The position numbers and the translations under genes are program-made. Shown here in pieces: positions 25,278 through 34,165 of a stretch of DNA of 64,000 nucleotides. The stretch's first letter is position 1. The number at the start of each line of letters is the position of its first letter. The stretch is taken from NCBI GenBank assembly GCA_002968845.1, contig PVBG01000021.1, forward strand, positions 28,104 to 92,103, given 5' to 3'. The notes under the pieces were generated by a model. It was not told the DNA's origin. It ran no database searches and saw only the letters and a list, made by a program, of their open reading frames with translations. Source of the DNA: Neorhizobium tomejilense. Lineage in GTDB: Bacteria > Pseudomonadota > Alphaproteobacteria > Rhizobiales > Rhizobiaceae.

Positions 25278-25362
25278 CCGGGCGACGGAAAGGGGAGGGA
25301 GGTCCCCCTTTTCCAACAAACGGGAGGCGGTCCACGCGTGGCTCGCTCAAGAGGAGGAAACT

Positions 25363-26616
25363 ATGCTGAAATTTCTTGCAGGCAGCGTCGCGGCACTGGC
25401 CATTTTCGTCAGCGGCGCCGTCGCCAATGCCCAGACGCTGAAAATGTGGGGCCCGGAGCAGATCACCGAACCGCTGGTCGCCGAACTCTGGAACGGCATC
25501 AAGGCGGATTTCGAGAAGGCCAATCCCGGCGTAAAAGTCGAGTTCATGCCGCCGACCGGCACGATCAGCAATGGTGCGGTACAATCCGCGATCCAGTCCA
25601 ATGTAGGGCCGGACGTTATCCTGACCAATTCCGGCATCGGCCGCATCAGCATCGTCAGGAACGCCAAGCAGGTCATGCCGCTGACCGAGCAATACGAGAA
25701 GCGCGGATGGAAGAACCAGATTTATCCCTGGCTCTATGCCGAGCTGAAGGGGCAGTTTGGCGGCGACGTCTATGAAGTGCCCGACGGACTGGATGCGCTG
25801 GGCATCTGGTATCACAAGGATCTCTTCGCCCAGGCGGGCTGGAAGGTTCCCGCCACCTGGAAAGAGTTCGAGACCCTGCTGGCGGCGATCGACGCCAAGG
25901 GCCTGCAGCCGATCGCCATCGGTCCGCGCACCACCGGCAGCGCCGGCCACCTGTTCGGCAACCTGCTGCAGTCAGCCAGCGGCAAGGAGATGATCGGCAA
26001 GGCCCTGCGCAAGGAAATCGCCTGGGACGATCCCAAGGTCGCGGCTGGAGCCGTGCGTCTGCAAAAGCTGGTCGAGGCCGGCTTCATCAAGAAGGAGATG
26101 GCGGGCCTTGATCTCGATGGCGCCTCGCGGTTGTGGTTCAACAAGCGCGCGGCGATGTTCGTCGCCGGTCCCTGGTTCACCGCCAATGCACGCAAGGCCG
26201 GATATGATCTCGTCAATGCCGGCTACGCGCCCATGCCCTCGGACAATCCGGGCGAGGCGATCCCGACCGGCGGCGTCGGCTGGAGCTGGCTCGTGCCGGT
26301 CAATTCCAAGCAACCTGATCTGGCGATGAAATGGATCGATTTCATGCTGTCTGACCCCGTGATGAAGAAACGCGCCCAGGCGCCGGCCAGCACCATGATC
26401 TATCCGCGTGAACTGACCGGCATCGAGCCGCCGACCCCCGTGCTCAAGGAGATCTTCGCGGCCGCAGCCGCAGGCGTCGGCTACAATCCCAGCGTCTACC
26501 TGCCCGCCACCGTGCTCGACACCTATTTCCAGGTGATCCAGGGACTGATCTCCGGGCAGGTCACCGGCGAGGCCGGAATGAAGCAGATCCAGGCAAAAAT
26601 GGCAGAGGCGAAATAG
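25363..26616 (+). CDS. ABC transporter extracellular sugar-binding protein
   Basis: The 417-residue product has a signal peptide (LAGSVAALAIFVSGAVANA, cut before QTLKMWG) and the fold of family 1 solute-binding proteins: the mature start followed by WNGIKADFEKANPGVKVEF and the central GIWYHKDLFAQAGWKVPATW motif. It should deliver a carbohydrate or sugar derivative to the two permeases downstream. AGAGGAGGAAACT precedes the ATG; the longer frame upstream lies outside the expected start. First gene of the transporter operon. Confidence 0.92.
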   Translation: MLKFLAGSVAALAIFVSGAVANAQTLKMWGPEQITEPLVAELWNGIKADFEKANPGVKVEFMPPTGTISNGAVQSAIQSNVGPDVILTNSGIGRISIVRNAKQVMPLTEQYEKRGWKNQIYPWLYAELKGQFGGDVYEVPDGLDALGIWYHKDLFAQAGWKVPATWKEFETLLAAIDAKGLQPIAIGPRTTGSAGHLFGNLLQSASGKEMIGKALRKEIAWDDPKVAAGAVRLQKLVEAGFIKKEMAGLDLDGASRLWFNKRAAMFVAGPWFTANARKAGYDLVNAGYAPMPSDNPGEAIPTGGVGWSWLVPVNSKQPDLAMKWIDFMLSDPVMKKRAQAPASTMIYPRELTGIEPPTPVLKEIFAAAAAGVGYNPSVYLPATVLDTYFQVIQGLISGQVTGEAGMKQIQAKMAEAK

Positions 26617-26617
26617 C

Positions 26618-27598
26618 GTGATCAATCGTGAAACGCCCGGGAGCAGCACTGCTGCTCCCCTTGGCAACCGTTCGGCGTTAGCCAAAACGGCAACAGTCGA
26701 GGCGGGAGGGTCCGCAGCCGGCCGCTTCGACAGCCGCGACACCGGCAGCGCGCTGTGGTTGATGGCGCCTGCCCTGGTGCTCTACGCGATCTTCAGCCTG
26801 CTGCCGATTGCTGCCACCTTCTGGCTGAGCTTCAACAGTTCAGCTGGTTTCAACACGGCCTCCAGCTTCGTCGGCCTCGACAATTATGCGGCCACAGCGG
26901 CCGATCCCATCGTCTGGCAGAGCCTTTGGCATACCTTGCTTTGGCTGATCTACCATGTGGTGCTGGCCGGCGGCCTCGGGCTTGCGCTGGCGCTCGCCAT
27001 CAGTCGGCTGAAGGTCACGCAGGTGTTTTTCCGCACCGCCTTCTTCCTGCCGCATCTGGTGTCGCTGGCCGTGGTCGGGGTCATCTGGGCGAATATCTAC
27101 GATCCGTTCTACGGTCTTATCAACACCGCGCTGACGGAACTGGGGCTGGGCGCCTTCACGCAAGGATGGCTCTCGGATCCGGCTTTAGTGCTTTTCTCCG
27201 TCAACGTCGCAAGCTCATGGCAGGGTTTTGGCCTCTACATGCTGCTGTTTATTGCCGGCCTGCAGAACATCGACCACACGCTTTACGATGCTGCGGAGGT
27301 CGATGGTGCCTCAGCCTGGCAGAAGCTCGTGTACGTCACTTTGCCGGGGCTGCGGGAAGTGACAACCTTCGTCGTGTCGCTGGCCATGATCAACGGCCTG
27401 AAAGGCTTTGCAACCGTCTTTGTCATGACCAATGGGGGGCCGTTCTATCAGAGCGAGTTGATCACCACCTACATCTACAGGCTGGCCTTCCAGTCGCAGG
27501 ATCACGGGCGAGCGGCGGTGCTGTGCATCCTGCTCAGCCTGCTGGCGATCGTCATCACCCTCGTCTTCAACCGCTGGCGTGCGAGGCTTTCGAAATGA
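26618..27598 (+). CDS. ABC sugar transporter permease (MalF/UgpA type)
   Basis: The 326-residue product has six membrane helices (first near residue 45) and the EAA loop DAAEVDGASAWQKLVYVTLP in the cytoplasmic segment that docks on the ATPase. It starts with GTG two bases after the binding-protein stop. A polar 40-residue N-terminal extension with Ser/Ala is longer than usual, but no other start fits. Forms the channel with the following permease. Confidence 0.91.
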   Translation: MINRETPGSSTAAPLGNRSALAKTATVEAGGSAAGRFDSRDTGSALWLMAPALVLYAIFSLLPIAATFWLSFNSSAGFNTASSFVGLDNYAATAADPIVWQSLWHTLLWLIYHVVLAGGLGLALALAISRLKVTQVFFRTAFFLPHLVSLAVVGVIWANIYDPFYGLINTALTELGLGAFTQGWLSDPALVLFSVNVASSWQGFGLYMLLFIAGLQNIDHTLYDAAEVDGASAWQKLVYVTLPGLREVTTFVVSLAMINGLKGFATVFVMTNGGPFYQSELITTYIYRLAFQSQDHGRAAVLCILLSLLAIVITLVFNRWRARLSK

Positions 27599-28422
27599 GT
27601 ACCCGTCACCGCGAATGGCCGGTCGTGCTCGGCCTCGCTCCCGTCATGCTGCTAACCCTGGCCCCCTTTGCCTGGCTCATCGTGTCGAGTCTCAAGACCG
27701 AGGCCGAGATCGGGCAGGCCGATCCCTATGCCTGGCCCGCCGACCTTATGTGGCGCAACTATCAGGATGCCTGGCAGATCGGCGGCTTCGGGGAACTGGT
27801 CGGCAACAGCCTGCTCAATCTCGCAGGCGTCGTGCTCCTGTCCCTGCTGACCTGCGCGCCCGCCGGCTACGCCCTGGCGAAGATCCGCTTTCCCGGCCGG
27901 GAATGGCTGTTCTACACTTTCATTCTGGGGCTGACGATCCCTGTCCAGGCCATCGTTGTCCCGCTCTATCAGGTGCTGTTCGGCCTCAACCTGGTGAACA
28001 CGCTGTCGGGCATCGTGCTGGCGCAGGTCAGCAGCGGCATTCCCTTCGGCATCTTCCTGATGCGCAGCTTCTTCATCAGCGTGCCCGACGAACTGATCGA
28101 GGCCGCCAAGATCGACGGGGCATCGCATCTGCAGATCCTGACCAAGGTGCTGCTGCCGATCTCGACGCCGGCAATCCAGGCGCTGGTGATCATCAGCGCG
28201 CTATCCACCTGGAACGATTTCTTCCTGCCGCTGATCGTGCTGATCAGTCCCGAGGTGCAGACGCTTCCGCTCGGCCTGGTCAGGTTCGCCAGCACTTACG
28301 CTTCCGAATACCGGCTGGTGTTTTCCGGCACCGTCATTTCCTTCCTGCCTGTCATCATTCTCTACATCCTGATGCAGCGCCGCTTTACCGAGGGCCTGAC
28401 ACAGGGTGCAATCAAGGGCTGA
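27595..28422 (+). CDS. ABC sugar transporter permease (MalG/UgpE type)
   Basis: The 275-residue product has six helices and the EAA motif IEAAKIDGASHLQILTKVLL. Its ATG overlaps the stop of the first permease (ATGA), which shows coupling and rules out the long open frame upstream. It matches MalG-type permeases in length and ends with the expected basic tail RRFTEGLTQGAIKG, a standard end for this family. Confidence 0.93.
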   Translation: MSTRHREWPVVLGLAPVMLLTLAPFAWLIVSSLKTEAEIGQADPYAWPADLMWRNYQDAWQIGGFGELVGNSLLNLAGVVLLSLLTCAPAGYALAKIRFPGREWLFYTFILGLTIPVQAIVVPLYQVLFGLNLVNTLSGIVLAQVSSGIPFGIFLMRSFFISVPDELIEAAKIDGASHLQILTKVLLPISTPAIQALVIISALSTWNDFFLPLIVLISPEVQTLPLGLVRFASTYASEYRLVFSGTVISFLPVIILYILMQRRFTEGLTQGAIKG

Positions 28423-28424
28423 CC

Positions 28425-29534
28425 ATGTCACATCATGTCCAGCGGGAAATCCGCTATAATTTCGAATTCGACAACCGCATCAAGGCCTGCTTCATCGGCG
28501 CCGGCGGCCATGCCTATCGCAATGTCTATCCGGCGCTTCGCTATGCGCCGGTCGAACTGCTCGGCATCTGCGATCTTGACGTCGACCGCGCGGCCAAGTT
28601 CGCTAGGCTGTTCGGCGCGGAGAGAGCCTATAGCGATCACCACGAGATGCTGGCGAAGGAAAAACCCGACCTGGTATTCCTGGTCACGGCCTACCACCCA
28701 GACGGGCGGGTGCAGGCAACCGACCTTGCGCTGGATGCGCTGAAGGCGGGTTGCCATGTCTGGATGGAAAAGCCGACCGCGGCCAGCGTCGAGGAGATCG
28801 AGCGGCTTATGGCGGCCAGCTCCGCTGCCGGGCGCATGGTCATGACAGGCCTCAAGAAAACCTTCTTCCCGACGATCGAGAAGCTCAAGGACCTGATCGG
28901 CTCGCCCGAATTCGGCAGCCTGACCTCGATCAACGTTCGCTACCCCCAGAGCCTGCCGGCGCCTGGCGAGCGCGGCGACCTCGTCAAGATGCAGAGCTTC
29001 CTCGACCACATCTACCACCCAGGCTCGATCCTCAATTTTCTCGGCGGAGAGATCGAGCGGGCAAGCTACGAGTGGGAGGCGGTGACGGGGGCGACCGTCA
29101 CCAATATCAAGTTCCGCTCGGGTGCGATCGGCACGCTGCATTTCGCTGCCGGCCAGTCCGGCGCCAGCATGTTCGAGCGGGTCGAGGTGATCGGCGAGGG
29201 CGCTAACGCCATCGTCGAGAACGGCAGCAAGCTCACCTATTTCCGCAAGGCGGACCTGCCGCGCTATGGCCGTGCGGCGAGCTTCATTCAGCCCGATACC
29301 AACGCGGCCCTGGTCTACGAGCCGGAGCATTCGCTTGGACAGCTCTATAACAACAATCTCTTCTATCTCGGCTACGTGCCGGAGATCCTGCACCTGGCCG
29401 ACGCGATCCAGTCCGGGCGCCCGATCACCAAGGGCACGCTCGAGGTGGCGCGCGAGATCATGAAACTCTTCGAATTCTACCGACGCGCCGATGCCGGCGT
29501 CACCATCAATCTTTGGTCCGGGAGCCGCACATGA
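28425..29534 (+). CDS. Gfo/Idh/MocA family oxidoreductase
   Basis: The 369-residue product has the NAD(P)-binding Rossmann start CFIGAGGHAYRNVYPAL followed by GICDLDVDRAAKFARLFG, and the family signature VWMEKPTA with the catalytic lysine. A C-terminal beta-sheet substrate domain follows. It starts 2 bp after the permease stop. In sugar ABC operons such enzymes oxidise or reduce the imported sugar or its lactone; the likely substrate is an inositol-like or aldose compound, which is inference. A glycine-rich loop variant (GAGGHA) is unusual but conserves the pattern GxGxxx. Confidence 0.9.
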   Translation: MSHHVQREIRYNFEFDNRIKACFIGAGGHAYRNVYPALRYAPVELLGICDLDVDRAAKFARLFGAERAYSDHHEMLAKEKPDLVFLVTAYHPDGRVQATDLALDALKAGCHVWMEKPTAASVEEIERLMAASSAAGRMVMTGLKKTFFPTIEKLKDLIGSPEFGSLTSINVRYPQSLPAPGERGDLVKMQSFLDHIYHPGSILNFLGGEIERASYEWEAVTGATVTNIKFRSGAIGTLHFAAGQSGASMFERVEVIGEGANAIVENGSKLTYFRKADLPRYGRAASFIQPDTNAALVYEPEHSLGQLYNNNLFYLGYVPEILHLADAIQSGRPITKGTLEVAREIMKLFEFYRRADAGVTINLWSGSRT

Positions 29535-29911
29535 GGGAAAGCGACATCATCTTCAGGAAGGCGGGCGGCGAGTTCGTGCCGACATCCTGGGGCGAACTGA
29601 ACTGGAAGATCACCGGCGAAGGCGCACCGGGTGCGGAGATGACCTTCGGCACCTGCCGCATCAATCCGGGCGAACGCAATCAGCTGCATTCGCACCCCGA
29701 TTGCGAGGAAATCCTTTATGTCGTCTCGGGCAGTTGCGAACACAAGCTCGGCGACGCGCTGTATGTGTTGCAACAGGGCGATGCCATCCGTATTCCCCGC
29801 AACATCCGCCACTGGGCGCGAGCGCTCGGTTCCGAACCGCTGTTCGCGCTGATCATGTTTTCGTCCGGCCAGCGCACCGCCGTGAACCATGAAGGCGAGG
29901 GGACGGCCTGA
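29531..29911 (+). CDS. Cupin domain protein
   Basis: The 126-residue product is a single cupin barrel: the first motif is INPGERNQLHSHPDCEEILYV (His, His, Glu) and the second is GDAIRIPRNIRHWARA (His). These four residues are the usual metal ligands. The ATG overlaps the oxidoreductase stop (ATGA). In this operon it may be a sugar isomerase, mutarotase-like protein or lyase acting on the same compound. Function is not known beyond the fold. Confidence 0.86.
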   Translation: MRESDIIFRKAGGEFVPTSWGELNWKITGEGAPGAEMTFGTCRINPGERNQLHSHPDCEEILYVVSGSCEHKLGDALYVLQQGDAIRIPRNIRHWARALGSEPLFALIMFSSGQRTAVNHEGEGTA

Positions 29912-29935
29912 AGGTCGCCCGGGAGGAGGTGAGGC

Positions 29936-31009
29936 ATGGGTTCGATTGCATTGCAGAATATCAGGAAGAGCTACGGCAGCCTGCCGGTCATCCACGGCGT
30001 CGACATCGCCATCGAGGACGGGGAGTTCATAGTGCTGGTCGGCCCCTCTGGTTGCGGAAAATCCACTTTGCTCCGGATGATAGCCGGGCTGGAATCGATC
30101 AGCAACGGCCGGCTTTCCATCGGGGGGACCTTCGTCAACGACCTGAGATCCAAGGATCGCGACATCGCCATGGTGTTCCAGAACTATGCGCTTTATCCCC
30201 ACCTGACGGTCGCCGAAAATATGGCCTTTTCGTTGAAACTGCGCGGCGTGGCCAAGGACGAAATCGCCTGGCGGGTCGACAATGCGGCAAGAATTCTGGC
30301 GCTGCAACCCTATCTTGACCGTCATCCGCGCCATCTCTCAGGCGGCCAGCGCCAGCGCGTGGCAATGGGCCGCGCCATCGTTCGCGATCCAAAGGTCTTC
30401 CTGTTCGACGAGCCCCTGTCCAATCTCGATGCCAAGCTGCGCGTGGCGATGCGGGCGGAGATAAAGGACCTGCATCAGCGGCTGAAAATCACGACCGTCT
30501 ATGTCACCCATGACCAGACGGAGGCGATGACCATGGCGGACCGCATCGTCGTCATGCGCGAAGGCATGGTCGAGCAGGTCGGCACGCCGCTTGATATCTA
30601 CGACAATCCCGCGACGACTTTCGTTGCCGGCTTTATCGGCATGCCACCCATGAACCTGATCAAAGGCCGTATTCAGACCGACGATCCCAAGATATTCCGG
30701 ACTGCAAGCGGCGTTCCTCTGCCGCTTCCGCCCGACCGGAGGTTTGCGGCCAGTGATCGCGAGCTGATCTACGGTGTGCGGCCGGAAAAACTCATCTTAG
30801 TCGCGGAAGGTGGCATTCGCGCCCGTGTCGCGATCGTTGAACCGACGGGATCGGAGACGCAGGTAACCGTCCGGGCGCAGGATCAGGATCTGACGATACT
30901 GCTACGCGAACGCGTCCCCTTGCGTCCCGGCGACACGATAAACCTTGCTGTCAGCCCGGCCGATGTTCATCTTTTCGACGCGGCCACAGGCCAGCGTACA
31001 GAGGGATAG
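29936..31009 (+). CDS. ABC sugar transporter ATPase (UgpC/MsmK type)
   Basis: The 357-residue product has Walker A GPSGCGKST, signature LSGGQRQRVAMGRAI, Walker B VFLFDEPLSNLDAKLR and the H-loop histidine in YVTHDQTEAM. Residues 240-357 form the regulatory TOBE/OB region typical of the MalK/UgpC branch. It powers the two permeases of the operon. Start is the ATG after a GGGAGGAGGTGA site. The gene ends the operon, with about 200 bp to the next unit. Confidence 0.93.
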   Translation: MGSIALQNIRKSYGSLPVIHGVDIAIEDGEFIVLVGPSGCGKSTLLRMIAGLESISNGRLSIGGTFVNDLRSKDRDIAMVFQNYALYPHLTVAENMAFSLKLRGVAKDEIAWRVDNAARILALQPYLDRHPRHLSGGQRQRVAMGRAIVRDPKVFLFDEPLSNLDAKLRVAMRAEIKDLHQRLKITTVYVTHDQTEAMTMADRIVVMREGMVEQVGTPLDIYDNPATTFVAGFIGMPPMNLIKGRIQTDDPKIFRTASGVPLPLPPDRRFAASDRELIYGVRPEKLILVAEGGIRARVAIVEPTGSETQVTVRAQDQDLTILLRERVPLRPGDTINLAVSPADVHLFDAATGQRTEG

Positions 31010-31192
31010 CAAGGAACCGAACGGACGGCGCAAGCGGCTTGCCGAAATTTGCGATGGCGGAGCAGTTCATTGATATTCAATTGTGAAAAACCAGTCGTTG
31101 GTTCACATCCGTTTAAGGCGGGATATCTAAACTGACGGGATGTTCGTCCTCGTCAATGAACGTCTTGAGAAGTTGGGTCATTTCTGTATATT

Positions 31193-31229
31193 TGATATCA
31201 AGACCATCATTTTTACGGAGGTGATATCA
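31193..31229. promoter_or_regulatory. Twin operator palindromes of the FitAB-type locus
   Basis: The 8-bp palindrome TGATATCA occurs twice, at 31193-31200 and 31222-31229. The second copy lies between the ribosome-binding site (ACGGAGG) and the ATG of the antitoxin, so bound antitoxin could block translation as well as transcription. The spacing is 29 bp centre to centre, nearly three turns. Confidence 0.7.
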
Positions 31230-31484
31230 ATGCCGGCAGTCACCATTCGAAACCTGTCTGACGAAACACATCGTGCTCTGCGCGTTCGAGCCGCTCATCA
31301 TGGCCGGAGCACCGAGGCCGAGATCCGCGACATTCTTGAAGCCGCTGTCCGTCCTCCCGAACGTATAAAGCTCGGTTCCTTGCTGACTGCCATTGGTCGC
31401 GACGCCGGGCTTTCCGACAGCGACGTTGAAGCCATAGAGAATAGTCGCGACAAGACACCTGCTGAACCGATGACCTTCGAATGA
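31230..31484 (+). CDS. FitA-like antitoxin (ribbon-helix-helix)
   Basis: The 84-residue product has the FitA/StbC-type ribbon-helix-helix start: VTIRNLSDETHRALRVRAAH, then HGRSTEAEIRDILEAAV, which is the conserved core of plasmid stability antitoxins. The C-terminal part, including LGSLLTAIGRDAGLSDSD, should wrap the PIN toxin. It would neutralise the toxin and repress the operon through the twin palindromes. The ATG at 31230 fits the family; upstream in-frame codons are untranslated leader. Confidence 0.9.
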   Translation: MPAVTIRNLSDETHRALRVRAAHHGRSTEAEIRDILEAAVRPPERIKLGSLLTAIGRDAGLSDSDVEAIENSRDKTPAEPMTFE

Positions 31485-31900
31485 TCTTGCTGGACACCAA
31501 CGTTGTATCCGAGCCTTGGAAACCGGTACCTGATGAGGCAGTAACCGCCTGGTTGGACGCCCAAGCTATCGAAACGCTTTTCCTATCCGCGATAACGATT
31601 GCTGAACTTCGCTTCGGGATCGCTGCTATGCCTTCAGGGAAACGGCAAACTATCCTTCGCGACCGCCTTGAGGGCGAAGTGCTGCCCCACTTTTCCGAGC
31701 GCATCCTGTCCTTCGACCTGGCTGCTTCTCAGTCTTATTCCGGACTGATGGCACGCGCTCGGGTATCTGGGAGAGCGATTGGCACGGCTGATGGCTACAT
31801 TGCAGCCACAGCGGCAGCAAACGGCCTCGCGATCGCCACTCGTGATACCAGCCCTTTCGAGGCTGCTGGGCTGAAAGTTATTAATCCCTGGTCCAGATAA
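31481..31900 (+). CDS. VapC/FitB-like PIN-domain toxin
   Basis: The 139-residue product is a PIN-domain ribonuclease: acidic residues in LLDTNVVSE (Asp5), IAELRFG (Glu), GTADGYIAA (Asp) and ATRDTSPF (Asp) occupy the four catalytic positions. The start overlaps the antitoxin stop (ATGA). Family members cleave tRNA or rRNA. All key residues are present, so the toxin is probably active. Confidence 0.93.
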   Translation: MILLDTNVVSEPWKPVPDEAVTAWLDAQAIETLFLSAITIAELRFGIAAMPSGKRQTILRDRLEGEVLPHFSERILSFDLAASQSYSGLMARARVSGRAIGTADGYIAATAAANGLAIATRDTSPFEAAGLKVINPWSR

Positions 31901-32245
31901 CTACGTGTGCATGTAGGTGCCGTGAGTTCGGATCCCTCAAGACCTTGGGCCGCCTGATTCTCTGGTCCGAAGTTCTCGCTCCCGATATGTATCGTGCCGT
32001 AGGATTCCGCCGCCATGAAGGCTGCGGATTCAGAACTGCAGTGAGCGCGTTCTTGCTCCATGCCAATCGCGGGCTCGTGAAACCTATCCTGGAGAGGTCA
32101 GTGCGAACTTCACTGACCCCGGCCCCTCCGACCGCAGGTCACCAGGCATAATCTGGGGCGGCTTGCTGCTTTCATGAGGGCTTCGACCAAATTGTGAGAG
32201 CTCAGGAGGCGCTCCTAGCGCGGAGGGCTGATGGCATCTCGGATC
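31901..32245. other. Intergenic region after the toxin
   Basis: No gene is supported in these 345 bp. Short frames exist in all phases without recognisable features. The end may contain a deletion junction because the next minus-strand gene seems to lack its 3' part. Confidence 0.4.
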
Positions 32246-32743
32246 CTATGGAACATTGGACATCATCAGCCGAACGTTCGCGTGGTCAGGACCGGTTTTA
32301 GGAACGCCGATGAACTCGACTCCGGAAATGCCATCGATCTCGAAAGCGCTGGCGGTCTCCAGCTCGATGCTAGCCGAGAGCGATCTGCGGGCCTGTTCGC
32401 TCCATTTCTCATCAAGGATCATCGCGTTGATCTGAGGCTGAGTGAAACCGACGTTCTGGGGCTCGGAGCGAAACGTAACCCCGCAGAGATAGCTTGATGT
32501 TCCGACTGGCGGCGGTTGCCCGGAAGCGGGGTCGATCCCGAAAAGGACATCATATACCGGGTCCTTTGCAGAGTCGCGCTTGATGACGAATCCACTGCCG
32601 AGATTGATCCTCAGTCCGCTGACGGGATCTTCCATTCCGTGTGCTGGGAGAGAGATGCAGATAGCGGCCATGAACGCCGATCGACGCAACAGGTTTGTCA
32701 GGATGCGGATGAATCGAATGCCAAACGTCATGTTGAAAACCAT
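32246..32743 (-). CDS. Secreted hypothetical protein, possibly 3'-truncated
   Basis: The 165-residue product has a signal-like segment (LLRRSAFMAAICISLPAHG) and a soluble part with LRINLGSGFVIKRDSAKDP, LDEKWSEQARRSL and a late FEIDGISGVEFIGVPKTGPD followed by HANVRLMM. In proteins of this style the chain normally continues after such a strand by some 30 residues, while here it stops three codons on. I therefore suspect loss of the 3' end. The ATG at 32743 has GGAAAGG at 9 nt. Function unknown. Confidence 0.6.
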   Translation of the reverse strand: MVFNMTFGIRFIRILTNLLRRSAFMAAICISLPAHGMEDPVSGLRINLGSGFVIKRDSAKDPVYDVLFGIDPASGQPPPVGTSSYLCGVTFRSEPQNVGFTQPQINAMILDEKWSEQARRSLSASIELETASAFEIDGISGVEFIGVPKTGPDHANVRLMMSNVP

Positions 32744-33101
32744 GTGGTAGTACCTTTCCATCAACGTCAGTGCTGTTTGACACGCACCTTGACCGTGTGT
32801 TGATTTTCAGCACGATTTGATCGGTTTTTCCACTTCGCCGTGATCCACTCAGGGCGAATAAAGATAGTTGGACACAATTCCCTACGTCGGATTTGGTGGG
32901 GTAACAGGAAATGAAAAAACGGATCAGATGATGGTCGAACATGGAGGTGTTCTATCGCGGCCTTTACCTGCAAAGCCGGATCATATGATGCCAGCGTTGA
33001 TGAACTTTGAGCGTACTATTGGCACAAGGCGGGGCGCGCATTTGAACCGCCGCACCTTGCTTGCAGTGGGAGTGCTTGGAATGCCGTCCTGCCAATGCAG
33101 G
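32744..33101. other. Intergenic region before the siderophore locus
   Basis: About 360 bp with no supported gene. It contains the leader of the preceding minus-strand gene (TTGACACGC... region on the opposite strand) and the 3' flank of the siderophore-interacting protein. A plus-strand frame (32868-33107) has a protein-like piece but no start signal. Confidence 0.4.
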
Positions 33102-34157
33102 TTATGACCAGTAGGCCGCAATGTGGAGATCAGGCGGGCGGCGAGATTGGATGATGGAGAGGTTCCTGAAGTCGTCGGCCATATCTTTCCCAGCAGCGAA
33201 CCAAACACCGACATTTCGCAGATCGTGGGGCAACCGCGGGAGGGCCGCCATTACGGCAGACCAATCGCCGATCGCATCCACGCAAAGCCTCGTCAGGCTG
33301 ACGCCCGCCGGAGTTGGAATGGGATATTCGGCGGATCCGGGCACGGTTTCGAGAAGAAAAACAGAGCCCGTTATGTCCACTGCCTGTGCTTCCAATAACC
33401 TTGCGATTGCGGGAAATGCTGCCTCGTCACCTACGATCAGCCATTGGGGGCGTTGGATCAGCTTTCCTCGGCCAAGCCCCATGATACCAACGACATCATC
33501 CGCGGGAGCGGTCTCAGCCCACTTGCCGGTGCGGCCGCCGAGGTGCCTAAACACATCAAACTCGATCCAGCTCGCGTCCGGATCTGCGTTCCGGACTGTG
33601 TAGACGGGGCGATGCAGCGCGCCGTCTCCTGTCGGCCATACGGTCCGGCCGTTATTGCCAATATAGGGCCAGGCCGGCGGCCCGCTGCATGGTGGCTGTA
33701 TAAGCCGAAAGTGGATGGCATCCCCAGTGAAGGGCTGGAGGTCGCGACCCGACAGCCGCACACGCAGGAAAGCCGACCCAATAGGGTTGACCGAGACGAC
33801 CTTGCAGAGACGGAAACCCGGCGGCGATACACCGGCACCGTCTACTGTTTTCCAGCACAGAACACGGGCTATTTCCGGCGCGACCTCTAGCAGATGCTCC
33901 CCGATCTCGTCGCGCAGCAGCTGGAGGGTATCGCTCTGTGCAGCCGTTACCGTCATTTCGAGACCATCGGATGCTGCGCATACGAGGATTTCGCCAAGGT
34001 CCGTGCGGCAACCAACACAGCCATTTTCCTCAACAATGGGCAGACCTTGCTGTTGTGCCTCACGTAGAATGATCGACTTTACGATCTCGAACCCGATGCC
34101 CGGAAATACCGCATGCGCGATGAAAGGATGTGGATTCCGCTCCATGACCGACATCAT
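33102..34157 (-). CDS. Siderophore-interacting protein with N-terminal DUF2218-like domain
   Basis: The 351-residue product has an N-terminal part of about 95 residues resembling DUF2218 and then a siderophore-interacting protein (ViuB/SIP family) reductase: FAD-binding RPVYTVR near residue 190, HLGGRTGKWA, and WLIVGDEAAFPAIARLLE plus VWFAAGKD in the NAD(P)H domain. Such enzymes reduce ferric siderophores in the cytoplasm to release iron. It is the last gene of the uptake operon, 8 bp after the ATPase stop. The ATG used has AAAGGG upstream; a long open frame further upstream is antisense-like and not used. Confidence 0.9.
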   Translation of the reverse strand: MMSVMERNPHPFIAHAVFPGIGFEIVKSIILREAQQQGLPIVEENGCVGCRTDLGEILVCAASDGLEMTVTAAQSDTLQLLRDEIGEHLLEVAPEIARVLCWKTVDGAGVSPPGFRLCKVVSVNPIGSAFLRVRLSGRDLQPFTGDAIHFRLIQPPCSGPPAWPYIGNNGRTVWPTGDGALHRPVYTVRNADPDASWIEFDVFRHLGGRTGKWAETAPADDVVGIMGLGRGKLIQRPQWLIVGDEAAFPAIARLLEAQAVDITGSVFLLETVPGSAEYPIPTPAGVSLTRLCVDAIGDWSAVMAALPRLPHDLRNVGVWFAAGKDMADDFRNLSIIQSRRPPDLHIAAYWS

Positions 34158-34165
34158 TTGCCCTT

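Noticed and set aside
28428..29393. Minus-strand open frame of 321 codons
   Set aside because: Antisense to the Gfo/Idh/MocA gene, with no recognisable motifs.
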